A stretch of 14,815 nucleotides of DNA from a bacterium (GTDB lineage Bacteria; BMS3Abin14). A program made the position numbers and the translations under genes. Positions 7,763-14,682 of the stretch are shown here, piece by piece (the first letter of the stretch is position 1; every line of letters starts with the position of its first letter). Location of the stretch: positions 1 to 14,815 of the forward strand of contig JARGFV010000062.1 of assembly GCA_029210545.1 (NCBI GenBank), written 5' to 3'. Under the pieces are notes generated by a model that saw only the letters and a list, made by a program, of their open reading frames with translations, did no database searches and was not told the origin of the DNA.

Positions 7763-8092
7763 GTTGATGACTTCGCAAAAAGTCATCAACGCGCCCCGCG
7801 CGGGGCGCCCAAATCAATGACAAGCCGCGCCTGGGAAGGGCGCCCGGATCGATGACCGATGAAAGCAGCCGCGCCTGGGAGAGGCGCCCGGATCGAGTGC
7901 CAATGGCTGTGTGTTCGATCCGTGAGGGAACCGAAAACCACGCTTTTCGGTTCCCGTTGAGCCAAAGTCTCGCACAGACTTTGGTGATCTATCAGCAGTC
8001 ATTGTAAGGAAAGGGAAAACGACGCTTTTCCCTTTCCCCAGGACACTAATGAGCCAGGAAAAGTCCCGACTGGACTTTTTGCGACTCTATCA
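7763..8092. repeat. Gene-free block of consecutive hairpins
   Basis: This stretch between the operon promoter and the aldehyde dehydrogenase stop has no credible gene. It holds successive inverted repeats. 7763-7790 has 11-bp arms and loop CGCAAA. 7791-7808 is an 18-base perfect GC palindrome. Two copies of a 30-base unit lie at 7823-7852 and 7867-7896 (AGCCGCGCCTGGGA then GGCGCCCGGATCGA, differing at two central bases). 7926-7955 has 12-bp arms and loop CCACGC, 7962-7984 has 9-bp arms and loop CGCAC, and 8008-8037 has 12-bp arms and loop CGACGC. 8059-8079 has 8-bp arms. All arms listed are perfect. The block may act as a transcription barrier or be a cluster of small non-autonomous repeats; its function is unknown. 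Confidence 0.8.
8059..8092. repeat. Dispersed palindromic repeat, copy 2 (possible terminator of the aldehyde dehydrogenase gene)
   Basis: AAAAGTCC (8059-8066), loop CGACT, GGACTTTT (8072-8079), then TGCGACTCTATCA. On the minus strand, which carries the aldehyde dehydrogenase ending at 8136, the hairpin is followed by a short CTTTTCC, so weak intrinsic termination is possible. Similarity to copies at 22-56 and 10728-10774 shows that it belongs to a repeat family rather than being a dedicated terminator. Confidence 0.7.
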
Positions 8093-8135
8093 GATGTTGT
8101 GCCGGAAGAAGCGTCTTGTCCCGGATTCTGCCTTT

Positions 8136-9569
8136 TCAGGCGTCCCTGTCCCTTATGACGAGGAGCCTGGTCTCGGTCATTTCTTCCATGGCGAACCGGA
8201 TCCCCTCACGCCCGAATCCGCTGTCCTTGACCCCTCCGTAAGGCATGGAGTCCACCCGCCAGGATGGTATATCTCCGATGATCACGCCCCCGACGTCCAG
8301 GTTCTCCCATGCCCTGAAAGCGCGGTTGATGTTGTTTGTGAACAGGCCGGCCTGGAGCCCGTAAACACTGTCGTTGACTTCAGCCAGGACCTGGTCGAAA
8401 TCTGAAAAAGCGCTGAGAACGGCGACCGGTCCGAACGCCTCCCCGGAACAAAGGTCCTGGTCCCCTGGAACATTTTCAAGGAGGGTGGCCTCCAGCATGG
8501 CCCCCTGTCTTTTGCCCCCGCACAAAATTTTCCCTCCAGCCTTGACGGCCGCGTCGATCCAGCTTTCCAGTCGTTCGGCCTCCTGCACGGATATCATGGG
8601 ACCGATGAAGGTGTTTTCGTCCTTCGGATCGCCCATTTTCAGGACGGACGTCTTCTCTACAAGGAATTTTTTGAAAGGTTCGTAAAGGGACTCGTGTACC
8701 ATGATGCGCTGGACCGAGATGCAGCTTTGCCCTGACTGGTAGAAAGCGCCAAAGATGATCCTGTCAACCGCGTCGGCGATATCGGATCCCTCGTCCACCA
8801 CGCAGGCGGCGTTGCCTCCCAGCTCCAGGGAAACCCTCTTTTTCCCGGCACGTGCCTTGATGTCCCAGCCCACCCCCGGTGATCCGGTGAAACTGATGTG
8901 CTTGAGCCGGTCGTCCGTAACGAGCAGGTCGGCCCTGGATCCCGGGCACGGCAGGATGGAAAAAGCCCCCTCGGGAAGGTCCGTCTCCGCGAGAATCTCC
9001 CCGATAATGATGGCCCCGACAGGGGTCCAGCTCGCGGGCTTGAGAACAAAGGGGTTTCCCACTGCGATGGCCGGAGCCACCTTGTGGGCCACGAGGTTCA
9101 ACGGAAAGTTAAAGGGGGTGATGAATGAGCATGGTCCGACAGGGAACCGCTTGTACATCCCCGTGTACCCCTTCGCCCTGGGGGTGATCTCCATGTTCAT
9201 GACCTCACCCTGGATGCGGACAGACTCCTCGGCAGCGATGCGGAAAGTGTCGATGAGACGGGAGACCTCACCGCGGCTGTCGCGGATCGGTTTTCCCGCT
9301 TCCAGGCACAAGGACCCGGCCAACTCCGCGGCCCTTTCGGTGAACCTGTCGACACAGTGGTACAGGATCCGCTGCCGGTCGTAGGGCCGCAGCTGCTTCA
9401 TCTCCTCGAAAACCGCCGCGGCAGCGGCGATCCCCTTGTCGAGGGTAGCCTCATCGGCCATGGCGACACGTGTGACCACTTCCCCGCTGAACTTGTCGGT
9501 GACCTCCAGGTCCTGGTTGGGAGACATCGGGCGGTTTGCCAGGTAGTACGGGTAGGAGTCTTTCAGCAT
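8136..9569 (-). CDS. NAD(P)-dependent aldehyde dehydrogenase
   Basis: This is a 477-residue aldehyde dehydrogenase superfamily enzyme that oxidises an aldehyde to the acid with NAD(P)+ in the cytoplasm. All key residues are present: N154 in TPFNFP, K177 in LKPAS, the general base E249 in SLELGGN, the catalytic C283 in SGQSC and E377 in EAFGP. Length is normal for the non-acylating family. ATG 9569 has AGGGAG six bases upstream. Substrate cannot be read from the sequence. The overall pattern resembles the broad group containing succinate-semialdehyde, lactaldehyde and phosphonoacetaldehyde dehydrogenases. The gene stands alone, about 200 bases after the pirin gene on the same strand, with an inverted repeat in between, so co-transcription is doubtful. 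Repeat copy 2 follows the stop. Confidence 0.92.
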   Translation of the reverse strand: MLKDSYPYYLANRPMSPNQDLEVTDKFSGEVVTRVAMADEATLDKGIAAAAAVFEEMKQLRPYDRQRILYHCVDRFTERAAELAGSLCLEAGKPIRDSRGEVSRLIDTFRIAAEESVRIQGEVMNMEITPRAKGYTGMYKRFPVGPCSFITPFNFPLNLVAHKVAPAIAVGNPFVLKPASWTPVGAIIIGEILAETDLPEGAFSILPCPGSRADLLVTDDRLKHISFTGSPGVGWDIKARAGKKRVSLELGGNAACVVDEGSDIADAVDRIIFGAFYQSGQSCISVQRIMVHESLYEPFKKFLVEKTSVLKMGDPKDENTFIGPMISVQEAERLESWIDAAVKAGGKILCGGKRQGAMLEATLLENVPGDQDLCSGEAFGPVAVLSAFSDFDQVLAEVNDSVYGLQAGLFTNNINRAFRAWENLDVGGVIIGDIPSWRVDSMPYGGVKDSGFGREGIRFAMEEMTETRLLVIRDRDA

Positions 9570-9678
9570 CTTTCTCTCCCTCTGTGGAAATTTCGTCTTA
9601 AAACTTCCGACAATCTACCACAGAAGGTGGCCGGCTTTCAGCAATTAGGTGCAGGCGACATGAAAAATCTATCTTACA

Positions 9679-9726
9679 GCAGGGTAGCCCTGGTCGTCCG
9701 AAGGTGGACGACCAGGGCTACCCTGC
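9679..9726. terminator. Perfect 21-bp inverted repeat between pirin and aldehyde dehydrogenase genes
   Basis: Arms at 9679-9699 and 9706-9726 are exact complements (outer end GCAGGGTAGCCC, inner end GGTCGTCC) with a 6-base loop, GAAGGT. It lies 46 bases after the pirin stop, where a terminator is expected. On the minus strand only AT-rich sequence with a TTTTT further on follows, not an immediate U-tract. It may instead be a repetitive palindromic element. The structure is certain; the terminator role is inferred. Confidence 0.5.
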
Positions 9727-9771
9727 CGGCTCTGTGTGAGGCCGCCTTTGTTTATGGTTCTGATCTATTTT

Positions 9772-10635
9772 TCAGGGACGGGAACCTACTTTGATAAAAG
9801 TCCCTTCCCGGAACTCCCTGAACGCCGTGTGTAGCTCTTCCTCCGTGTTCATGACGATGGGGCCGCCCCATGCGACGGGTTCCCCGATGGGCTGGCCAGC
9901 GATGAGGAGAAACCGGACCCCTGTGTCCCCTCCCCTGATGGAAACCTGCTCCCCCCTGCCGTAGAGGACGACATGCTCCGCACCGTACTCGCTCCCCTCC
10001 ACCGTCGAAAAGCGGCCCTGCCCGCTGAGGACGTAGGCGAACACAGTGTGCTCTTCCGGGAGATCGCATGTGAAGGTCTCACCCGCTGGGACTTCAACGT
10101 CGTAATATGACGGTGCCTGAACCAGATCCTCCATGGGACCCGCTACGTCCTTATGTCTTCCGGCGATGACCCTGACCGCAGTTCCGTTGTCGTTCCTGAC
10201 AACTGGTATGGTCCCGGCCATGATATCCCTGTAGCGGGGATCCATCATCTTCCGGGAAGCGGGAAGGTTCACCCACAACTGGAGTCCCCTCATATCCCCG
10301 GAAACCTTCCGGGGCATCTCCTGGTGGATGATGCCGCTTCCGGCCGTCATCCACTGGACATCACCGTCACCGATGGCGCCGCTGTTGCCGATGCTGTCAC
10401 CGTGGTCCACATCGCCGTGGAGAACATATGTAACCGTCTCGATCCCGCGGTGGGGATGCCACGGAAATCCTGCCATATAGTCGGACGGGTTCCCGGAATG
10501 GATGTCGTCGAGGAGGAGGAACGGATCGAAGGTCGGCGCCTCGGCGTGCCCGAAGGCCCTCCTGAGGCGAACACCCGCGCCTTCCATGGTGGGGACACTC
10601 TTTAAGACCTGAACAGGCTTTCTCACTGAAGTCAT
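9772..10635 (-). CDS. Pirin family bicupin protein
   Basis: The 287-residue product is a pirin-like bicupin. The N-terminal cupin carries the metal site: H60 and H62 in GFPWHPHRGIETVTY, and H104 and E106 in GSGIIHQEMP, matching the four iron ligands known in human pirin. The C-terminal cupin spans about 170-250. Bacterial pirins include quercetin dioxygenases and regulators of central metabolism; the role here is open. The start at ATG 10635 is chosen over the longer reading from 10686 because GGAAGGA lies 6 bases upstream and because family proteins begin near RKPVQVLKS. The gene is followed by a long inverted repeat and then the aldehyde dehydrogenase gene. No clear promoter was seen upstream. 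Confidence 0.92.
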   Translation of the reverse strand: MTSVRKPVQVLKSVPTMEGAGVRLRRAFGHAEAPTFDPFLLLDDIHSGNPSDYMAGFPWHPHRGIETVTYVLHGDVDHGDSIGNSGAIGDGDVQWMTAGSGIIHQEMPRKVSGDMRGLQLWVNLPASRKMMDPRYRDIMAGTIPVVRNDNGTAVRVIAGRHKDVAGPMEDLVQAPSYYDVEVPAGETFTCDLPEEHTVFAYVLSGQGRFSTVEGSEYGAEHVVLYGRGEQVSIRGGDTGVRFLLIAGQPIGEPVAWGGPIVMNTEEELHTAFREFREGTFIKVGSRP

Positions 10636-10727
10636 ACTGCGTCCTTCCAGGGCCTCCCCGCCGTATACAGACAAGTTTAAGCACACCCTTCGTGATGGGC
10701 AACAAATGAATCCTGAGAAATCAACAT

Positions 10728-10774
10728 TGATAGAGTCGCAAAAAGTCCAATCCGGGACTTTTTACGACCCTGTC
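10728..10774. repeat. Dispersed palindromic repeat, copy 3 (most complete palindrome)
   Basis: The left arm TGATAGAGTCGCAAAAAGTC (10728-10747) continues to CC, then a short loop, then GGACTTTTTACGACC and TGTCA. The two halves pair over about 21 bases with three or four mismatches. The left arm is the exact reverse complement of the right arms of copies 1 and 2, and the loop ATCCGGG also matches copy 1. It lies between the divergent pirin and prepilin genes. Confidence 0.8.
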
Positions 10775-11160
10775 AAGGTTGTGCGCCACGCCGGCCAGAT
10801 CTCTCTGAAAATCCGGCGGGCGTATTATGGATTGTTCCAGATGATCCGCCGAAGGATCCGCATCGTGTCCATGGCATAGCGGACGGTTCTGAAAACAGCG
10901 GGTTACGTGTTCCTGAGCCTGGCTGCCGCAGGCAGGGGGGAACCATACCCGAAATCCGCAAGGAAGGCCCGTTTGGCCGGGACTTCGGGGTCGGCGGGTG
11001 GCGTCGATGCCGAAAAGTCCAGGTACCAGGACCGGCGTGTCAGAAACAGACCCCTCAGACACCCCGACCGGAGGCCGGCCCAGACCAATCGCGGATTTCG
11101 GGTTTTGGCTTGACAACGATCCAAAGGACAAACACTCTGCGGAGTAAAAACAGGTCCACC

Positions 11161-11181
11161 GGAAGTCCAGGCGGGACTTTC
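11161..11181. repeat. Degenerate hairpin resembling the dispersed palindrome
   Basis: AAGTCC (11163-11168) and GGACTT (11174-11179) flank a 5-base loop, the same core geometry as the other copies, and TTCTGCTCC follows where they have TTTTGCGAC. It lies about 40 bases before the prepilin start, in its likely mRNA leader. Membership of the family is tentative. Confidence 0.4.
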
Positions 11182-11218
11182 TGCTCCACTTTCTACCCGC
11201 TAATGCAAGGGAGCCGTG

Positions 11219-11638
11219 ATGGGGAACCAGGGCAGCTCACCCCGGAAACGATCCGCCGGCTTTTCCATGGCGGAACTGCTGATCGTGCTCTCCGTTATCG
11301 GCATCCTTGCCGCCATATCCATCCCCATCTTCCTTGAGCAGAAGGACAAGGCCATCATCGGGGTGACCAAGGCCAACCTCGATGCCATGCGCACGGGGCT
11401 GACCCGGCACACGATCCGCACGTCCGACAACCTGTATCCCGTCGGGGAGCTGCACTACTTTGATTTCAGGGCCACCGTTCCGGAAGCCAACCTGCCGCCC
11501 CTGGAAACAGAAGCGAAGATATTGACCGGCTCTTTTAACTATTCAAGCGATGGGGCCGCCTACACCCTGCAGGTCACCTCCACCAACCGGACAGCCGCCC
11601 GCTTCAGGGCCTCCCAGGCCGGGATCGTTCGGGAGTGA
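11219..11638 (+). CDS. Type IV prepilin-like / pseudopilin protein
   Basis: The 139-residue product has a class III leader. A basic N-terminus (RKRSAG) is followed by cleavage after G14, F15 at +1 and E19 at +5, and then a hydrophobic helix, LLIVLSVIGILAAISIPIFL. This is the prepilin peptidase motif of type IV pilins and type II secretion pseudopilins. The globular domain has KANLDAMRTGLTRHTIRTSDNLYP, resembling the post-helix region of GspG or minor pilins. No cysteine pair is present, so a disulphide-bounded D-region is absent. The start is ATG 11219, 5 bases after AAGGGA; a GTG at 11216 is too close to that site. It is the only plus-strand gene called here and has no pilus or secretion genes nearby. 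An orphan minor pilin is the best reading. Confidence 0.87.
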   Translation: MGNQGSSPRKRSAGFSMAELLIVLSVIGILAAISIPIFLEQKDKAIIGVTKANLDAMRTGLTRHTIRTSDNLYPVGELHYFDFRATVPEANLPPLETEAKILTGSFNYSSDGAAYTLQVTSTNRTAARFRASQAGIVRE

Positions 11639-11640
11639 AC

Positions 11641-11691
11641 GGGCATGGGTGGGAAACCGCATGGGAGCAAGGGAGCTTGGGGGCATGGGGG
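11641..11691 (+). other. G-run tract with quadruplex potential after the prepilin gene
   Basis: Directly after the stop codon, G-runs recur in the plus strand around GCATGGG words. The stretch 11663-11691 reads GGG, 5 bases, GGG, 5 bases, GGGGG, CAT, GGGGG. This fits the usual four-run quadruplex pattern with loops of at most 7 bases. Three further GGG runs lie at 11641-11653. Whether it folds is unknown. Confidence 0.5.
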
Positions 11692-11832
11692 AAAAACCCG
11701 CAACCTGAAACGTGAAACCCGGAATCCAGGCCAATCCCCGTTTCCTGCAAAAGCGCTAAGAGCTGATTCACCTCAGCGCGCATCCACCTGCGTCATCACC
11801 CTTCGCTAAAACTATGGGTGACAGGAAGCTAC

Positions 11833-11855
11833 GGTGGGCAAGCGGCTTGTCCGCC
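11833..11855 (+). terminator. Hairpin in the convergent gap, better as plus-strand RNA
   Basis: GGTGGGCAAG (11833-11842) and CTTGTCCGCC (11846-11855) pair over 10 bases around a CGG loop. Two positions are G-U pairs in plus-strand RNA and become mismatches on the other strand. Outer arms GTGACA (11818-11823) and TGTCAC (11870-11875) enclose it. It may end the prepilin transcript or separate convergent transcription, but no proper U-tract follows. Confidence 0.35.
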
Positions 11856-11882
11856 ATCTTGTCTCCCATTGTCACACTTCCT

Positions 11883-13688
11883 TCACACCACCAGGGTGGA
11901 AGCCTCGCGGTACTCGCCAAAGAGGATGCCAAATCGAGCACCGGGCCCTCCCCCCACCTTCACCTGGCCGCCCAGTTGCTCTGTGAGGATGGTAATGAGC
12001 TGCATGCCCATAGAGTGGGTAGTGTTGATATCGAAGCCCTGGGGCAGCCCGACTCCGTCATCCTCCACCTTTATCATGTAGAGGCCTTCACCGAAGTCCT
12101 GGAAGGTTACGGATACCTGACCCCGGCGGCCGTCAGGGAAAGCGTGCTTGACCGCGTTGGTGAGAAGTTCATTGACGATGAGCCCCACCGGAATGGCCGT
12201 GTCCACCGGCAGGATCGCTTCCTGCAAACTCATTTTCAGGTCGATTCCGGCCGGATGGGCGCCATGTGTTTCCATAATGTAATGAGAAAGGCGGTCGATG
12301 TACCCGGCGAAATTCACATTGGCAACGTCATTAGACTCGTACAGATCCTGATGGATGAGCGCCATGGTCTGGAGCCGATTCTGGCAGTCAGCAAGGATGC
12401 CCTGGGTCCTCCCTTCTCCGCTATAGTAGGCCTGCAAGTTCAGGAGCGCTGAAAGGGCCTGCAGGTTGTTCTTCACCCTGTGGTGCACCTCCTTGAGAAG
12501 GGTGCTCTTCTCCAGCAAGGCCGCCCGGATAGTCTCCTGCCCCCTCTTCAGGTCAGAGATGTCCACGAAGCTTTCGATGAGGTGGCTTTGGCCGTCGAGG
12601 TGGATGAGTTTCACCGATTTCATTATAGGCAGGGATCTGCCATCAGCCGTCAGCAACACGCGCTCCGAATTTTCGATCTCCTGACCGAGGTCTGTTGCGG
12701 GACAGGCGTTTTTCTCGGCAGGACACACGAAACGGTGACATTCTCTACCCACAACCTGGCCCCTCGGCAGCCCGATGATTCTTAACGCTGTTTGATTGAT
12801 ATCACGGATGCGGTGGGTATTCGCGTCCACCACATAGATCCCCGTGTGGGTGTTTTCCCAGAAGGCCCTCGTCTTCTCCTCGCTCTCCCTGAGGGCCTCC
12901 TCGTTCCTCTGGCGCTCGCCAATTTCGTCTTCAAATTCCCGGTTCAGCGCCTGCAGATCCTTGCTGGAGCGTTCCAGGCTCTCGGCCATAGAGTTGAACG
13001 TCCTGCCCAGGACCCCCATCTCTCCGCTCCGCCGCACGTCTACCCTCACGTCGAGCCGACCTGACCGAAGCTCCTCGGCTGCCCTTGTCAGAATCCGCAC
13101 CGGTCTGGAGATATAGCCGGAGACGAGGGCGATGAACAGCGTACTGGTTAAAAAAGCCCCGCTCAGGATGAGCAGAAGCATCCGGGTGATATCTGCCAGG
13201 CCGCTTGCGATATGGGCTTCGGACAGCCCCACGTGGATCTCCGCGGTAAGTGGCCCATACACCTGGGTGGCGATATCCTGGATGATCTCCTGCCCAATGT
13301 CGAGACGCCGCTGGGACCAGAAGGCACCCGGAGGGACGGGGTTTACTTTCCTCAGGTCCGAAGGAAAGGAGTTACCGAACGTGTGGGCCAGTATCCTCCC
13401 ATCGGTGCTCTGGATGAAAACATAACTGAGAGTGGGGGTTTCGGCCACCAGGCGTTTAAGCACCTCTCTGATGTTCAGCAGCTCCAGACTGTCCTCTGCC
13501 AGGATGGCATCGGCATTCCGTTCAGCGATATACCGGGAGAGCAGGATACCCTTCTCCTGGAGCTCCTCTTTCAGGTTCTGGTAGAAAAGACCGCGGAGGA
13601 ACACGATCATAACCGCCCCCACCGCCAGCATAATGACGAGAGTACTCAGAACGAAGCTGGCCGATTGGTTGAACCGGTATTTTCTCAC
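11883..13688 (-). CDS. Membrane sensor histidine kinase (HAMP-PAS-HisKA_2-HATPase)
   Basis: The 601-residue inner-membrane kinase is built as follows: membrane helix about 12-32, periplasmic sensor region about 34-165, second helix about 169-190, HAMP about 191-245, a coiled-coil linker, PAS about 270-385, HisKA_2 about 393-465 and HATPase_c about 495-590. The phosphoacceptor motif is EVHHRVKNNLQ (H402/H403). N506 and N511 form the N box, DDGVG at 543-547 is the G1 box, and SMG at 559-561 starts the G2 box. The PAS carries C317, C322 and C329 in CHRFVC..ACPATDLG, a Cys-rich variant I recall from related kinases. The start is GTG at 13688, overlapping the stop of the upstream binding protein as GTGA, with GGAAGGGA upstream, so the two are made together. 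No response regulator is in view; the cognate partner must lie elsewhere. Confidence 0.93.
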   Translation of the reverse strand: MRKYRFNQSASFVLSTLVIMLAVGAVMIVFLRGLFYQNLKEELQEKGILLSRYIAERNADAILAEDSLELLNIREVLKRLVAETPTLSYVFIQSTDGRILAHTFGNSFPSDLRKVNPVPPGAFWSQRRLDIGQEIIQDIATQVYGPLTAEIHVGLSEAHIASGLADITRMLLLILSGAFLTSTLFIALVSGYISRPVRILTRAAEELRSGRLDVRVDVRRSGEMGVLGRTFNSMAESLERSSKDLQALNREFEDEIGERQRNEEALRESEEKTRAFWENTHTGIYVVDANTHRIRDINQTALRIIGLPRGQVVGRECHRFVCPAEKNACPATDLGQEIENSERVLLTADGRSLPIMKSVKLIHLDGQSHLIESFVDISDLKRGQETIRAALLEKSTLLKEVHHRVKNNLQALSALLNLQAYYSGEGRTQGILADCQNRLQTMALIHQDLYESNDVANVNFAGYIDRLSHYIMETHGAHPAGIDLKMSLQEAILPVDTAIPVGLIVNELLTNAVKHAFPDGRRGQVSVTFQDFGEGLYMIKVEDDGVGLPQGFDINTTHSMGMQLITILTEQLGGQVKVGGGPGARFGILFGEYREASTLVV

Positions 13689-14644
13689 GGCTGTCCCTTC
13701 CCGGTCAGGGACAAAAGCTCCTTCCTGAAGCGGCGTACCGATTCGTAATTCGTTTCGTCCCCGGGGACGAAACGGTCGATCCTCATATGGCGAAGGATGT
13801 CGGCGCCTTCGCTGTCTTCATTCATTGAAAGCAACAATTGGCGGATTTGATCCCTCGTGTCAGCATCAACCATGGTGGGATTGCACACCACGGGTGGAAT
13901 GCCGAATGGCGGTGAGATGTGAATTATTTTCGTTTTCCTCGTCACTTCCGGGCGTGTCGCGTTCATATATTCCCAGATCAGGCTGTCCACCGCGGCCCCG
14001 TCGACGGTTCCGGAGGCGACGGCCAGTATGGATTTGTCGTGGGCGTAGGTGCATACGACCCCGGAGAAAAATTCTTCGGCGGTCTCTCCCAGACGCGCCA
14101 GGAGGAGGTAGGGGTACCGACAGCCGGAATGGGACATGGGGTCGGTTATGGCAAACCGTTTGCCCCGCAGGTCATCGAAGGACTGCCATGGACTGTCTGC
14201 CCGGACAATAAAGTAGGAGTGGTAGACGACATCTCCGTCCACCTGGGGAACAGCCAGGATTTCGAGGCCGAACTCCTCCCGCGCCTCGACGTAAGGGCCG
14301 CTGCAAATGAAGGCCATGTCCAGGTTACCGTCCCTGAGCATGTCATTGATCTCCTGGTAACTGACGCGATCCAGTAGTTGGGGCGAGCGTCCCAGTCGCG
14401 TAGCGAGGTAATCAACCATCTTGCGGTAGTAGGCGAGCCCTTCCCTTGGGGTGACGATGCCGCCTGCTGCCACTCGAAGAGGAGGCGCGGATGGAAACGG
14501 CGTGCCCGCGACGGATGGCTCCCCGGTCCTGCCCAGATCGACCTTGACAGGAGCCTCCTGCGATCCGCACGCGACCGTTGTGAAGATGAGCATGCTGGAC
14601 AAAGAAGCGAGGATCAGTCTGGACTTCTTCGACGATTGGCTCAT
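13685..14644 (-). CDS. PhnD-family substrate-binding lipoprotein
   Basis: This is a periplasmic-type binding protein of the phosphate/phosphite/phosphonate (PhnD-like, PF12974-type) family. The product has 319 residues from ATG 14644, chosen because GGAGGGA lies 6 bases upstream; the reading from 14683 is longer but lacks such a site. A signal peptide ends at TTVAC with C26 as the likely lipidated cysteine, a slightly atypical lipobox. Family features include SYQEINDML near 95-103, YHSYFIVRADSPWQSFDDLRGKRFAI near 141-166, the SHSG at 171-174 where relatives often have STSG, and AHDKSILAVASGTVDGAAVDS near 201-221. With no permease or ATPase beside it and a coupled kinase downstream, a sensory role presenting ligand to that kinase is more likely than transport. 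The ligand is unknown. Confidence 0.9.
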   Translation of the reverse strand: MSQSSKKSRLILASLSSMLIFTTVACGSQEAPVKVDLGRTGEPSVAGTPFPSAPPLRVAAGGIVTPREGLAYYRKMVDYLATRLGRSPQLLDRVSYQEINDMLRDGNLDMAFICSGPYVEAREEFGLEILAVPQVDGDVVYHSYFIVRADSPWQSFDDLRGKRFAITDPMSHSGCRYPYLLLARLGETAEEFFSGVVCTYAHDKSILAVASGTVDGAAVDSLIWEYMNATRPEVTRKTKIIHISPPFGIPPVVCNPTMVDADTRDQIRQLLLSMNEDSEGADILRHMRIDRFVPGDETNYESVRRFRKELLSLTGKGQP

Positions 14645-14682
14645 TGCCGTTCCCTCCCCGGTCGCAGCCTGCTCCGATTTCA

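Larger units (their letters stand above)
10636..11218. other. Gene-free gap between divergent pirin and prepilin genes
   Basis: No convincing coding sequence was found in these 583 bases. The open frames have low-complexity, Pro/Arg-rich translations and no recognised domain; the longest one ends inside a repeat. The gap holds palindromic repeat copy 3 (10728-10774), a looser pairing of GGACTTCGG (10980-10988) with CCGAAAAGTCC (11010-11020), and a degenerate hairpin at 11161-11181. A TTGACA at 11110-11115 points towards the prepilin gene but lacks a good -10 hexamer at proper spacing. Confidence 0.6.

Noticed and set aside
7823-7896. Possible CRISPR array from two 30-base repeats
   Set aside because: There are only two copies, the spacer is 14 bases, the units are internally palindromic, and no cas gene is present.
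8049-8405. Plus-strand open frame starting in repeat copy 2
   Set aside because: It shares the LDFLRLYQ peptide with the frame at 10721 only because both read through the same DNA repeat, and most of it is antisense to the aldehyde dehydrogenase.
10721-11131. Minus-strand open frame of 136 codons in the gap before pirin
   Set aside because: It ends inside palindromic repeat copy 3, has no domain, and its composition is low-complexity; read as non-coding.
11110-11138. TTGACA as promoter of the prepilin gene
   Set aside because: No acceptable -10 hexamer at 16-18 bases; left unassigned.
8136-14644. Phosphonate catabolism unit combining the aldehyde dehydrogenase with the PhnD-like protein
   Set aside because: The two are separated by pirin, a gene-free gap and an opposite-strand prepilin, and nothing in the dehydrogenase sequence fixes phosphonoacetaldehyde as substrate.
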